Shown here one piece after another: positions 18,349-27,203 of a DNA stretch of 64,000 nt. Each line of letters starts with the position of its first letter. The first letter of the stretch is position 1. Source of the DNA: Campylobacter porcelli (GTDB taxonomy: Bacteria > Campylobacterota > Campylobacteria > Campylobacterales > Campylobacteraceae). The stretch spans positions 868,001 to 932,000 of the forward strand of contig NZ_CP018789.1 of NCBI RefSeq assembly GCF_002139855.1, written 5' to 3'. Made by a program: the position numbers and the translations under genes. The notes beneath the pieces were generated by a model. That model saw nothing but the letters and a program-made list of their open reading frames with translations, did not search any database and was not told the DNA's origin.

Positions 18349-19470
18349 TTAAAACTCCTTGACTTTACTAATAATTTCGCTTGGACTAATTGGTCTGCCG
18401 TTTGCTTTTAATAGTGTTTTAAAATCATCTCTTAAAGAGCATCTTTGTATCTCGCCTAGATATTGCCCCATATTTAGCTCAGTTACTAAGATATTTTTAA
18501 ATTTAGCACAAATCTCTTTAATTTTTGCCTCTGGGCTTGGCCATAGTGTAATCGGTCTAAATATACCAGCTTTTATCCCTTCAGCTCTTAACTTATCAAC
18601 TGCCTCTTTAGCTGCTAAGCTCACACTTCCATAGCAGATAATGCATATATCAGCATCTTCTAGCTTATACTCTTCAAATTTGATAACTTCATCTAGATGA
18701 GCGTGAATTTTATTAAACAATCTTTTAATATTATAATCTACTATTTTACCATCTTCAGTAGGGAAGCCTGTAGGGCCGTGATGAAGACCGGTAATATGAT
18801 AGCGATAACCTTTAAAGAATGGATTTAGCGTAGCTGGCTCATCTTCTTTTGCTTCATATGGATTATAATCAGCTGGGTCGCCTTTAAATTCGCGTCTAGG
18901 CTCAATTTTTATATCACTTAATTCTGGTATGCTAGCCTTGCCTTGCATATGACCGATTGTTTCATCAAGAAGTAAAAATACTGGAGTGCTAAATCTATTA
19001 GCTAGGTTAAATGCTCTTATTGTCTCAGTGTAAATTTCATCTAAATTGCCAGGTGCTACTGCAATAGAGCAAAAATCACCATGGCTTGGGCTTTTAGCTT
19101 GTAAAATATCACCTTGAGCCACACGAGTTGGAAGACCAGTTGATGGGCCACCACGCATTACATTTGCAATTACTAATGGAATTTCAGCTATAAATCCAAG
19201 GCCAATTTGCTCAGCTTTTAGTGAAATACCAGGCCCTGAGCTTGCTGTCATAGCTTTAGCCCCAGTCATACTAGCACCAAGTGCTACTGAAATACCAGCA
19301 ATCTCATCTTCCATTTGAATGAAGTTGCCACCATTTTTTGGTAACGCTACGCTTAATTCATGCGCAATCTCACTTGATGGAGTAATAGGGTAACCACCAA
19401 AAAAATTACAGCCACACTCAATAGCTGCTTTTGCCGCTAAAGCATTTCCTGTTGTTATTAACTCTCTCAT
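18349..19470 (-). CDS. oorA: 2-oxoglutarate:acceptor oxidoreductase, alpha subunit
   Basis: The 373-residue alpha subunit carries the pyrimidine-binding and substrate domains. GGYPITPSSEIAHEL and the phrase ASSGPGISLKAEQIGL are characteristic of the family, and RGGPSTGLPT of 2-oxoacid oxidoreductase alpha subunits. It follows oorD by nine bases and precedes oorB by two. The set D-A-B-C replaces the 2-oxoglutarate dehydrogenase complex in these microaerophiles. Confidence 0.96.
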   Translation of the reverse strand: MRELITTGNALAAKAAIECGCNFFGGYPITPSSEIAHELSVALPKNGGNFIQMEDEIAGISVALGASMTGAKAMTASSGPGISLKAEQIGLGFIAEIPLVIANVMRGGPSTGLPTRVAQGDILQAKSPSHGDFCSIAVAPGNLDEIYTETIRAFNLANRFSTPVFLLLDETIGHMQGKASIPELSDIKIEPRREFKGDPADYNPYEAKEDEPATLNPFFKGYRYHITGLHHGPTGFPTEDGKIVDYNIKRLFNKIHAHLDEVIKFEEYKLEDADICIICYGSVSLAAKEAVDKLRAEGIKAGIFRPITLWPSPEAKIKEICAKFKNILVTELNMGQYLGEIQRCSLRDDFKTLLKANGRPISPSEIISKVKEF

Positions 19471-19479
19471 CTAATATCC

Positions 19480-19785
19480 TTAATTAACTTTCCTAAAATG
19501 ATTTGCCTTAATAGCCGCAGCTCTCTCTTTAGCCTCAGGGCTAAGTTTAGCAAATTTAAATCCTTTTTCAGCCACATAAATAGCAAAATCAGGGCAGTGA
19601 AGCTCACAATCCCTACAGCCAATGCACGATTCAGGGTGGCTGACTTCTATCATCATTCCTTGAATAGCGTGAATATCTTCTTTCATATTCAAAACACCAG
19701 CAGGGCAGTAACTTACACAAATATCGCAAGCCTTACACCTACTCTCATCTACCCAAACAGCTGTATTAAGCGGTTGTTCTATCAT
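19480..19785 (-). CDS. oorD: 2-oxoglutarate:acceptor oxidoreductase, delta (ferredoxin-type) subunit
   Basis: A 101-residue polyferredoxin-like subunit with two [4Fe-4S] motifs, CKACDICVSYCPAG and CIGCRDCELHCP, that passes electrons from the catalytic subunits to the external carrier. It is the first gene of oorDABC, with an AGGAGA ribosome site. In Campylobacter jejuni sucCD lies just upstream; here there is instead a 191-base non-coding gap and then mdh. Confidence 0.95.
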   Translation of the reverse strand: MIEQPLNTAVWVDESRCKACDICVSYCPAGVLNMKEDIHAIQGMMIEVSHPESCIGCRDCELHCPDFAIYVAEKGFKFAKLSPEAKERAAAIKANHFRKVN

Positions 19786-19801
19786 TACTATCTCCTATTA
19801 A

Positions 19802-19866
19802 ATTTAAGTACAACTTAAATAAAATTCTAGCTACAATCGTAGCGACTAAACTGCTTGAAATCAAGC
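19802..19866 (-). promoter_or_regulatory. Three dyads in the oor leader (candidate operators or leader structure)
   Basis: Within 65 bases upstream of oorD are a perfect 19-base palindrome ATTTAAGT-ACA-ACTTAAAT at 19802-19820, a dyad GCTAC-AATC-GTAGC at 19830-19843, and GCTTGA-AA-TCAAGC at 19853-19866. The first is close to the ribosome site. I do not recognise a known Campylobacter operator. A minus-strand TAGAAT at about 19825-19830 could be the -10. Confidence 0.4.
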
Positions 19867-19972
19867 AAATAAACACCAAATTTTGCCAAATGCAAAATCA
19901 AATTTAAAAACTTTTGTGCTACTTTATCTTAAAAAAGTTAATAAAATAGATAAATAAAAAAACTAAAATAAT

Positions 19973-19988
19973 AACTTTAGCTAAAGTT
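19973..19988 (-). terminator. Weak terminator at the end of mdh
   Basis: AACTTT-AGCT-AAAGTT is a 16-base palindrome spanning the mdh stop codon. On the minus strand it is followed by ATTATTTTAG and then a run of seven T. The stem is AT-rich, so strength is uncertain. Confidence 0.4.
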
Positions 19989-20876
19989 AAAATTAGCACT
20001 ATTTATATTAAGATTATTAATATAAATTATAAATTCTTCTATGCTTTTATCCAAAATTTCTCTATCTTTTGATTTTAAATTTAACTCCAAAATCTCTTTT
20101 ACTCCACTTCTATCAATAACCACTGGGCGACTAAATGCTATAAAATTAGAGTCTAAAACCGAACAGCTAAGCACCTTTGTACTACCATTTATCAATGCTT
20201 CGCATATATTTATCACTCCAGCTGCTGGAGCATAAAATGCAGATGTATTCATCAATTTTACGATCAATGCTCCGCCATTTATGGTTTTAGATTTAATCTC
20301 ATTTAGCTCGCTATCACTTAAATTTTCATCGATTAATGGTATCATACTATCGCTATGCATACCTATTACAAGGGATTTTGAGCTACTCATATCTCTCTTT
20401 AGATGATTTTGCAAGGCAAATTTAAGTCTAGCACTATCTAACTCGCCAGCCATTCCTATAACCTTGCTTCTATCAAAGCCACTAGCCTTACAAGCTACAT
20501 AAACCATTATATCAAGTGGATTTGTTACTACGATTATTATTGAATTTGGAGCAAATTTAGCGATTTTATTAGATGCTTTGGCTACTATATCAGCGTTAAT
20601 TTTGACAAGTTCTGCTCTACTTTGTCCATCTTTTCTAGCCATTCCAGCAGTTATTATCACAATATCAAAATCGCTTAAAAGCTTGTAATCATCGCCACTA
20701 ATTACGCTAATATTTACACCTAAGGCAATTGCCATTTGCGATAGATCAATCGCCTTGGCTTTAGCTAAATTTTGGTTAATATCAATAAGTGCGATCTCAT
20801 CACACATCTGCTTAGAAATGAGAAGACTAGCAATGCTAGCTCCTACATTTCCAGCGCCTATTATTGCGATTTTCAC
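19977..20876 (-). CDS. mdh: Malate dehydrogenase (lactate/malate dehydrogenase family)
   Basis: Mdh oxidises malate to oxaloacetate with NAD. The 299-residue protein starts with the Rossmann motif GAGNVGASIA at 7-16. ITAGMARKDGQSR contains the arginine typical of malate rather than lactate specificity, and GMHSDSM supplies the catalytic histidine. Length is normal for the family. It lies four bases downstream of icd, so icd-mdh form an operon of citric-acid-cycle enzymes. Confidence 0.92.
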   Translation of the reverse strand: MKIAIIGAGNVGASIASLLISKQMCDEIALIDINQNLAKAKAIDLSQMAIALGVNISVISGDDYKLLSDFDIVIITAGMARKDGQSRAELVKINADIVAKASNKIAKFAPNSIIIVVTNPLDIMVYVACKASGFDRSKVIGMAGELDSARLKFALQNHLKRDMSSSKSLVIGMHSDSMIPLIDENLSDSELNEIKSKTINGGALIVKLMNTSAFYAPAAGVINICEALINGSTKVLSCSVLDSNFIAFSRPVVIDRSGVKEILELNLKSKDREILDKSIEEFIIYINNLNINSANFNFS

Positions 20877-20879
20877 AAC

Positions 20880-23072
20880 TTATTTCTTAATAGCTTGGTT
20901 GTAAATTTGACTTGGACGCATTACGGCTGATACCTTAGCATCATCAAAGATATAGTATCCACCGACATCTACCCTATTTCCTTGAGAGCCATTTAGCTCA
21001 TTTGTAATGGCAGATTTATTCTCATTTAAAGCTTGTGCGATAGCCGTAAATTTAGAAGATAACTCACTTTTAGCTAGTTCATCAGCCCAATATAGTGCTA
21101 AATAGAAATGGCTACCTCTATTATCATTTTCTCCCACATTTTTGCGTGGAGAGTTGTCATTTTTTAAATAGCTCGCAATTGCTTTATCAAGCGTTTTAGC
21201 TAAGATGGCTGCTTCTTTTTTGCCGCTTACATTAGCTAAATGCTCTAAACTTGCACCAAGGGCTAAAAATTCGCCCAAGCTATCCCAGCGAAGGTGATTT
21301 TCTTCTATTAATTGTTGAGCGATTTTAGGCGCACTACCACCAGCACCAGTCTCAAATAGACCGCCACCACTTAAAAGTGGGACTATTGATAGCATTTTTG
21401 CACTTGTTCCAAGCTCTAAAATTGGGAATAAATCAGTTAAATAATCCCTTAATACATTACCAGTTACGCTAATAGCATCTTTGCCAGTTCGTATTATAGA
21501 AATTGACTTTTTAATCGCTTCAGTTGGAGCTGCAATGCTAATATCTAGACCGCTTAAATCGTAGTTTTTAAGCTCTGAATTTACTATTTTGATCATACTA
21601 GCATCATGAGCTCTAGCGCTATCTAACCAGAAAATTGTAGCTGAGTGTGTCGCTTTTGCCCTATTAATCGCAAGTTTAATCCAATCTTTTATAGCTTCGC
21701 TTTTTGCTTGCATAGCTCTAAAAATATCGCCAGCTTCAACTTCAAATTCCATTTTATCGCCACTGCTACTACTAACTATGAATTTACCAGCTTCACTAGC
21801 GATAAATGTCTTATCGTGACTACCATACTCTTCTGCTTTTTTAGCCATCAAGCCTACATTTGAAACGCTACCAATAGTAGCTGGATTTAATGCTCCATTT
21901 GCCTTTAAATCATCAATTGTAGCCTCATAAATAGTCGCATATGTGCGATCTGGAATAACCGCTAGTGTATCAGCTGTTTTGCCATCTTTATTCCACATTT
22001 TACCGCTATTTCTTATCATAGCAGGCATAGATGCATCGATGATAACATCACTTGGAACATGTAAATTTGTAATTCCTTTATCGCTATCTACCATTGCTAG
22101 ATCAGGATTTTTATCTAAAATTTCATTATATTTTGCTATGATTTTATCTTTTATAGGTAGATTTTCTATCTTAGCAAATAGATCTTTTAAGCCGTTATTT
22201 GCCACTACTCCAGCTGCATTTAACTCGCTACCAAATTCATCAAAAATTTCAGCGAAAAATACCTTTACAAAGTGACCAAACATAACTGGATCGCTTACTT
22301 TCATCATTGTAGCTTTTAGATGAACTGAGTATAGTAAAGACTCTTTTTTAGCATCTTCTATGGTTTTAGCAATGAATTTATCTAGTTTTGCCGCACTCAT
22401 AAATGTAGCACTAATCACATCTCCAGCAGCTGCTTTTATACCATCTTTTAGCACTTTTGTATTGCCATTTTTGTCTGTAAATTCGATCTTAAATTCGGTT
22501 GAATCTTTGACTATTACTGATTTTTCATTACCATAAAAATCGCCACTATCCATATACGCCACTCTTGTCTTAATGCTACTATCCCAAGCGCCATTTTTAT
22601 GTGGAAACTCTTTGGCGTAAGCTTTTACCGCACCAGCGCATCTTCTATCTGAGTTACCCTCTCTTAAAACTGGATTTACCGCACTTCCTAAAACTTTAGC
22701 ATATCTTGCTTTGATATCAGTCTCTTTTTCGTTAGTTGGGTTTTCTGGATAGTTTGGCACATTAAAGCCCTTTGATTGAAGCTCAGCAATAGCTGCATTT
22801 AGCTGTGGAAGTGATGCTGAAATGTTTGGAAGTTTGATGATGTTTGCCGTTTTCTCCTTAGTCATTTCACCTAGAATTTCTAAGTAGTTTGGGACTTTTT
22901 GATCATCTTTTAAATTTTCAGGGAAATTTGCCAAAATCCTACCAGCTAAAGATATATCCATAGTATCTATGGTAATACCACCACGACTTAAAAACTCCTT
23001 AATAACCGGTAAAAGTGAAAATGTAGCCAAAGCTGGCGCCTCGTCTGTGTAAGTGTAGATTATATCTGCCAT
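20880..23072 (-). CDS. icd: NADP-dependent isocitrate dehydrogenase, monomeric type
   Basis: A 730-residue enzyme of the monomeric (IDH-II) class, much longer than the dimeric 415-residue type. Early sequence IIYTYTDEAPALATFSLLPV and the segments NSDRRCAGAVKAYAK and WLDSARAHD are characteristic. It converts isocitrate to 2-oxoglutarate, the substrate of the Oor enzyme downstream. ATG start with AAAGGA upstream. A TGATAAAAT element at 23100-23108 is a likely promoter. Confidence 0.96.
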   Translation of the reverse strand: MADIIYTYTDEAPALATFSLLPVIKEFLSRGGITIDTMDISLAGRILANFPENLKDDQKVPNYLEILGEMTKEKTANIIKLPNISASLPQLNAAIAELQSKGFNVPNYPENPTNEKETDIKARYAKVLGSAVNPVLREGNSDRRCAGAVKAYAKEFPHKNGAWDSSIKTRVAYMDSGDFYGNEKSVIVKDSTEFKIEFTDKNGNTKVLKDGIKAAAGDVISATFMSAAKLDKFIAKTIEDAKKESLLYSVHLKATMMKVSDPVMFGHFVKVFFAEIFDEFGSELNAAGVVANNGLKDLFAKIENLPIKDKIIAKYNEILDKNPDLAMVDSDKGITNLHVPSDVIIDASMPAMIRNSGKMWNKDGKTADTLAVIPDRTYATIYEATIDDLKANGALNPATIGSVSNVGLMAKKAEEYGSHDKTFIASEAGKFIVSSSSGDKMEFEVEAGDIFRAMQAKSEAIKDWIKLAINRAKATHSATIFWLDSARAHDASMIKIVNSELKNYDLSGLDISIAAPTEAIKKSISIIRTGKDAISVTGNVLRDYLTDLFPILELGTSAKMLSIVPLLSGGGLFETGAGGSAPKIAQQLIEENHLRWDSLGEFLALGASLEHLANVSGKKEAAILAKTLDKAIASYLKNDNSPRKNVGENDNRGSHFYLALYWADELAKSELSSKFTAIAQALNENKSAITNELNGSQGNRVDVGGYYIFDDAKVSAVMRPSQIYNQAIKK

Positions 23073-23099
23073 TTATGTCCTTTATTTAAAATTTTGTTT

Positions 23100-23108
23100 A
23101 TTTTATCA
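23100..23108 (-). promoter_or_regulatory. Extended -10 upstream of icd
   Basis: Read on the minus strand, TGATAAAAT has the TGN extended -10 form and lies 27 bases before the icd start. The same sequence occurs before tgt. Confidence 0.45.
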
Positions 23109-23170
23109 AGTTTTAACTAAATTAAACCATTAAACTATAAATAATTTTTATAATTAATCTAAATTTAAGT

Positions 23171-23656
23171 TTATTCTATCTTTTTTGGGTAGTCAAAGAG
23201 CAAAACTCGCCCAACTCTAGCCCCTATCTCCTTAAATTCCTTCACATCAAACTCAATCCCAAAAACCCCACCAGTAGGAATATTGCCAATATGACTATCG
23301 CTTAAAATTTCGCAAATTTGAGTTAGAGTATCATTGTGTCCTGTGATAAATACACTATTTAAAGAATTATTAATCTGCCATATGAGCTTTAAATAATCTT
23401 GCGTATTAGCTTCGTATAGGGATTTTTCAAATTTTATTTTGCCATTGAAATTTATATTTTTTGCTATGATTTTAGCCGTTTTGGCTGTTCGTTTAGCTGG
23501 CGATGAGATTATAAGCTCTGGTAGTATCTTTTTGCTTTTTAATCTTCCAGCCATTAATTTTGCAGCCTTTTTGCCCTTAGAGTTAAGTGCCCTATCAAAG
23601 TCAGTAGCGGCGATTTTTTTAGCCTTTGCGTGGCGGATAAAATATATAATTTTCAT
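23171..23656 (-). CDS. SixA-like histidine phosphatase family protein
   Basis: A 161-residue histidine-phosphatase superfamily member. YFIRHAKAKK near residue 5 is the RH catalytic motif, SSPAKRTAKTAK supplies the second arginine, and ITGHNDTL the second histidine. The size and RHA form match the SixA group, which dephosphorylates phosphohistidine in other bacteria; the substrate here is unknown. It overlaps the downstream-reading DUF455 gene by four bases. Confidence 0.85.
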   Translation of the reverse strand: MKIIYFIRHAKAKKIAATDFDRALNSKGKKAAKLMAGRLKSKKILPELIISSPAKRTAKTAKIIAKNINFNGKIKFEKSLYEANTQDYLKLIWQINNSLNSVFITGHNDTLTQICEILSDSHIGNIPTGGVFGIEFDVKEFKEIGARVGRVLLFDYPKKIE

Positions 23657-24441
23657 ACTCTCTCCTGAAATTTTTGAATTCTATCAAGCTCATCTTTGCT
23701 AAATCCTGCTAATAATCTATGCTCTATATCTAATGCTCTTTTGGCTTCAAATGCCCTTGGATAGCACTCTCGCACTATATCAATCCACGAATTTGGATCA
23801 ACCCCATTAGCCTCACAAGCAAATTTAAACCACTTATCACCCTTGCTAACATGGCTAATCTCCTCTTGATGAATCACTCTTAATATATCTAAAATCCCAT
23901 CTTTATCGCCATTTAAATTTAGCTTTTGCATCATAAATAGATTAGCATCAAGGCCATTTGCCTCCATATATCTAGGCAAAATCGCCATACGATTTATGAG
24001 TGAATCTTGGGTTTTTAATAAAGCGATAAATAGCCCATCATGGACGGCATAATCGCCATATTTTACACCTAAAATATCCATTTTTTGCACTATCATATTA
24101 AAGTGCCTTATCTCATCGCTTGCTACTTCTAGCCAATCATTATAATACTCCATAGGCAAATTTCTAAATCTATAGCACGAATCTAAGGCAATATCAATCG
24201 CACTATACTCAATATGAGCTATAGAGTGTAAAAACGCTTCATTTGTGCGGTTTTGCTTTATATCTTTCATGGATTTGACATTACAAAATTTAGCATAGCT
24301 AGGCTCTTTTAGTGGCAAAATATCGCTGTTGAAATTAATATCATCGCTTTGAAAATTCCTATAAATTTGATTGAATTTATCAAATTTTTGCTCCAAATTA
24401 GAGCAGTTCATACACTCCCAAATTTCATCAAAAAATCTCAT
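23653..24441 (-). CDS. DUF455 ferritin-like domain protein
   Basis: A 262-residue protein of the DUF455 family, a ferritin-like four-helix bundle. Conserved acidic and histidine residues appear in HIEYSAIDIALD, ASDEIRHF and VIHQEEISHV, in positions able to bind a di-iron or di-manganese centre. No enzymatic role is established for the family. It is coupled by four-base overlaps to both the phosphatase gene and the rhomboid gene. Confidence 0.82.
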   Translation of the reverse strand: MRFFDEIWECMNCSNLEQKFDKFNQIYRNFQSDDINFNSDILPLKEPSYAKFCNVKSMKDIKQNRTNEAFLHSIAHIEYSAIDIALDSCYRFRNLPMEYYNDWLEVASDEIRHFNMIVQKMDILGVKYGDYAVHDGLFIALLKTQDSLINRMAILPRYMEANGLDANLFMMQKLNLNGDKDGILDILRVIHQEEISHVSKGDKWFKFACEANGVDPNSWIDIVRECYPRAFEAKRALDIEHRLLAGFSKDELDRIQKFQERV

Positions 24442-24974
24442 CTAAATACCCTTAAAAATCCAGCCAAATACCCCACGCCAAATCCTATTAAATGTGCATA
24501 CCAAGCCACACTAATCCCCGTTAAAAGCGGTGCAAAACTAACTAACAATATAACGATTATAAGCCCTTTGCGATTAAATTTATCAATACAAGCTAAAAAT
24601 CCAAGTAGCACCGATATAGCCCCACTAGCACCGACTAAATTTACATTTTGTATAAATAGATAAAAAAGGCTTAAAAATCCAGTTATAATCCCGCCAAATA
24701 TATATAAAATACCAAATTTAATCCACCCCAAATAGCTCTCTAGTAGCATTCCAAACTGATAAAGCACTATCATATTCATCAAAATATGCATAAAAGAGCC
24801 ATGGATAAACATAGAAGTAATAATCTGCCAATAAGCCCCAGCAAAAAATAGCTCATTAAGCCCAAAAATTATCCCAAATTCATAAGGATTATAGACAAAA
24901 TACTCTAAAAAATATACCACGCAATTTAACGCTATTATCGCTGCTGTAAATTGTAATTTCCCTGTATTAATCAA
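24438..24974 (-). CDS. Rhomboid family intramembrane serine protease
   Basis: A 178-residue, six-helix rhomboid. The catalytic dyad is Ser117 in GASGAIS and His161 in WYAHLIGF; the oxyanion-hole segment HGSFMHILMNM at about 58-68 is also intact. It should cleave membrane-anchored substrates within the bilayer; substrates are unknown. The start is TTG (24972-24974), immediately next to the stop of the lipoprotein gene. Confidence 0.9.
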   Translation of the reverse strand: MINTGKLQFTAAIIALNCVVYFLEYFVYNPYEFGIIFGLNELFFAGAYWQIITSMFIHGSFMHILMNMIVLYQFGMLLESYLGWIKFGILYIFGGIITGFLSLFYLFIQNVNLVGASGAISVLLGFLACIDKFNRKGLIIVILLVSFAPLLTGISVAWYAHLIGFGVGYLAGFLRVFR

Positions 24975-24975
24975 A

Positions 24976-25617
24976 TTATTTCACCGCTATATCTTTGCTA
25001 ATCTTACCAAAGCCAGAAAATCTATTTGAGACCAAACAGCTTGAGCTTTTACAATTTGCTATTATGTAGGCATTTACTTTATTGCCATCTACTTTATGAA
25101 AATCCTTATACTCTAAATTCATCACACTTAAAACATTTTTTCCTTTAAGATTGTGTAAAAATACTATTGTTCCATCATCTTTTATCTTTTTTACCACTCC
25201 GATATGGGTGATATTGTGACTCTTTTTGCCTCTTGTTGATTTTGTAGTATTATTAAAAAATATTAAATCGCCAGGACTAGCTAGGTGGTGATTAATCTGG
25301 TTTTTACTCTTATAAAGATTATAAATAGCTTGTGAGCGGCGACCATCTCTACTATAATACAAGCTTAAATCGCTTAGAGAGTATATATCATCATTTTTTA
25401 CGCTTATAGTAGTGATTAAAGCGGAGCAATCTGCGGATTTTTTGCCTATATATTTACTTAAATTTAGGGTGTATTCATACTCTTTCATATGATTTTGATA
25501 TGCCTCTTGATTTCTTATATTAATATCTTGTATATTTTGGGTGCTTTGAGTATCTATGGATTTTATGCTACATCCACTAAAGATAATAGTAAAAGTTAAA
25601 AATATAAATAGTCTCAT
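24976..25617 (-). CDS. NlpC/P60-like lipoprotein, probable cell-wall peptidase
   Basis: A 213-residue protein with a lipoprotein signal peptide ending in FSGC (Cys16). A divergent NlpC/P60 domain follows: SADCSAL gives the nucleophile Cys64, PGDLIFF is the usual strand, and HIGVVKK gives His138. These enzymes cut peptidoglycan stem peptides. Placement next to a rhomboid and an exonuclease gene gives no further clue. The domain is divergent, so activity is likely but not certain. Confidence 0.78.
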   Translation of the reverse strand: MRLFIFLTFTIIFSGCSIKSIDTQSTQNIQDINIRNQEAYQNHMKEYEYTLNLSKYIGKKSADCSALITTISVKNDDIYSLSDLSLYYSRDGRRSQAIYNLYKSKNQINHHLASPGDLIFFNNTTKSTRGKKSHNITHIGVVKKIKDDGTIVFLHNLKGKNVLSVMNLEYKDFHKVDGNKVNAYIIANCKSSSCLVSNRFSGFGKISKDIAVK

Positions 25618-25618
25618 C

Positions 25619-26422
25619 TTAAACTTGCTTAGATAAATTTACTTGTTCTACTATATTTGGAATTCGTAAAACCTTTGCTGTTTTGCTAAATAGTATGAGA
25701 TCTTCTACGCTTTGTATATGCCATGGTAATCTCTTTATACACTCTTTAAATATCTCACACGCAGCAATCGCATCATTTAAAGCTCTATGATGAGCATTAT
25801 CTATACCTAAGATTTGCTTAAGCGTTCCTAATCCATATCTATTTGATTCTATCGTTCTTCTAGCTAGGTCAATGGTGCAAATTTTACGATTTAATAGCAT
25901 TCCAAATCCAAGCCTTGTAAGGCTAATGCTTATAAAATCATAATCAAATTTAACATTATGAGCTACAAATACAGAATCAGCTAAAAATAGCCTAAAGCTC
26001 TCAAGTGCATTTGCTAATCTTGGTGCGTTTATTAAATCAAATTGATAAATTCCAGTTAGTTCGCTAATATTTTGCGGAATTTCGCTAGCCCAAACTAGGG
26101 TTTCAAACCTACCAATCTCCTTACCACCTTGTATTTTAACCGCACCAATCTCGATGATTTGACCGCTATTTATCCCGCCACTTGTCTCTATATCAACGAT
26201 ACAAAAAACCTGCTCATTAAGATCTCTAAATCTAGTTGGCATAGCTATTTTACCATTATCTAAACGCTCTAGCTCAAGACCTAAAAGTCGCCAATCAGCT
26301 AAATTCCTTGGCTCTATAATATCAGTAAGCTCTTTTATCTCACCTGCTTTTTGCAAAAAATCATAATAATTTAGATTAGTTTTCGCTAATAAATTTATAA
26401 AATTATCTAATTTATCTTTCAA
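25619..26422 (-). CDS. 3'-5' exonuclease of the DnaQ (DEDDh) family
   Basis: A 267-residue protein with an alpha-helical N-terminal region of about 70 residues and a DEDDh exonuclease domain: FCIVDIETSG (Asp77, Glu79), AHNVKFDYDF (third acidic residue) and HHRALNDAIAA (His and Asp). This is the epsilon-type proofreading fold; the N-terminal extension differs from Escherichia coli DnaQ. It may be the polymerase III epsilon subunit or a related exonuclease. Confidence 0.87.
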   Translation of the reverse strand: MKDKLDNFINLLAKTNLNYYDFLQKAGEIKELTDIIEPRNLADWRLLGLELERLDNGKIAMPTRFRDLNEQVFCIVDIETSGGINSGQIIEIGAVKIQGGKEIGRFETLVWASEIPQNISELTGIYQFDLINAPRLANALESFRLFLADSVFVAHNVKFDYDFISISLTRLGFGMLLNRKICTIDLARRTIESNRYGLGTLKQILGIDNAHHRALNDAIAACEIFKECIKRLPWHIQSVEDLILFSKTAKVLRIPNIVEQVNLSKQV

Positions 26423-26437
26423 ATTTACTCTTTATTA

Positions 26438-27079
26438 CTAAATTTTTAACGCCCTAATCGCCCCAGCATAGTCATTACTACCAAAAATAAAGCTTCCAGC
26501 CACCGCAATATCCACGCCAGCATTATCTAAATCTGAGATATTTAGACCATTTACTCCACCATCAACTTCTATCATACATTTAGCATTTTTTGCTTCTATC
26601 AACTCTCTTAATTGCACAACTTTAGATAAAACTGAAGAGATAAATTTCTGTCCGCCAAATCCAGGATTTACACTCATTAAAAGCACCATATCAATCTCAT
26701 TTATTATATACTCCAAAGAGCTTATTTGCGTGTGTGGATTTAGTACTATAGCTGGGCTTACGCCGTGCTGACGGATATGATCAATTAGCCTTAATGGGTG
26801 CTTCTCTTCTTCTATATGAAAGCTGATAAATTTAGGCTTTAATGGCAAAAATAGATCCACAAAAAACGGCACATTCTCAACCATCAAATGAATATCAAGT
26901 GGCTTTGTAGATGCCTTAGCCACCGCATCTACAACGAGTGGGCCAATTGTCAAATTCGGCACAAAATGCCCATCCATAACATCTATGTGTATTAAATCAG
27001 CCCCAGCCTCACAGACATCTTTTACCTCTTGGGCTAACTTACCAAAATCAGCTGATAAAATACTTGGGGCTACATACAT
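26438..27079 (-). CDS. rpe: Ribulose-phosphate 3-epimerase
   Basis: Rpe interconverts ribulose 5-phosphate and xylulose 5-phosphate in the pentose phosphate pathway. The 213-residue TIM barrel shows VAPSILSADFGKL at 3-15, HIDVMDGHFVPN with metal-binding histidine and aspartate, LMSVNPGFGGQ, and VDGGVN near the C terminus. It is the first gene of a minus-strand run and diverges from rseP. Confidence 0.97.
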   Translation of the reverse strand: MYVAPSILSADFGKLAQEVKDVCEAGADLIHIDVMDGHFVPNLTIGPLVVDAVAKASTKPLDIHLMVENVPFFVDLFLPLKPKFISFHIEEEKHPLRLIDHIRQHGVSPAIVLNPHTQISSLEYIINEIDMVLLMSVNPGFGGQKFISSVLSKVVQLRELIEAKNAKCMIEVDGGVNGLNISDLDNAGVDIAVAGSFIFGSNDYAGAIRALKI

Positions 27080-27168
27080 TTTTCTACCTTAAAAATTTAT
27101 TTAAATGCGTTATTTTACTCAAATTATAATAAAATTACCTTTATAATTGTGGGTTATTATATATTTTT

Positions 27169-27177
27169 TGTTATACT
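27169..27177 (+). promoter_or_regulatory. Extended -10 promoter of rseP
   Basis: TGTTATACT (TGN extended -10) lies 26 bases before the TTG start. A weak TTGTGG at 27147-27152 could act as -35 with a 19-base spacer. The same interval must hold the rpe promoter; on the minus strand ATTATA at 27123-27128 reads as TATAAT. Confidence 0.55.
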
Positions 27178-27203
27178 AACGCAATTTTTTATAAGGGTGG
27201 AAT

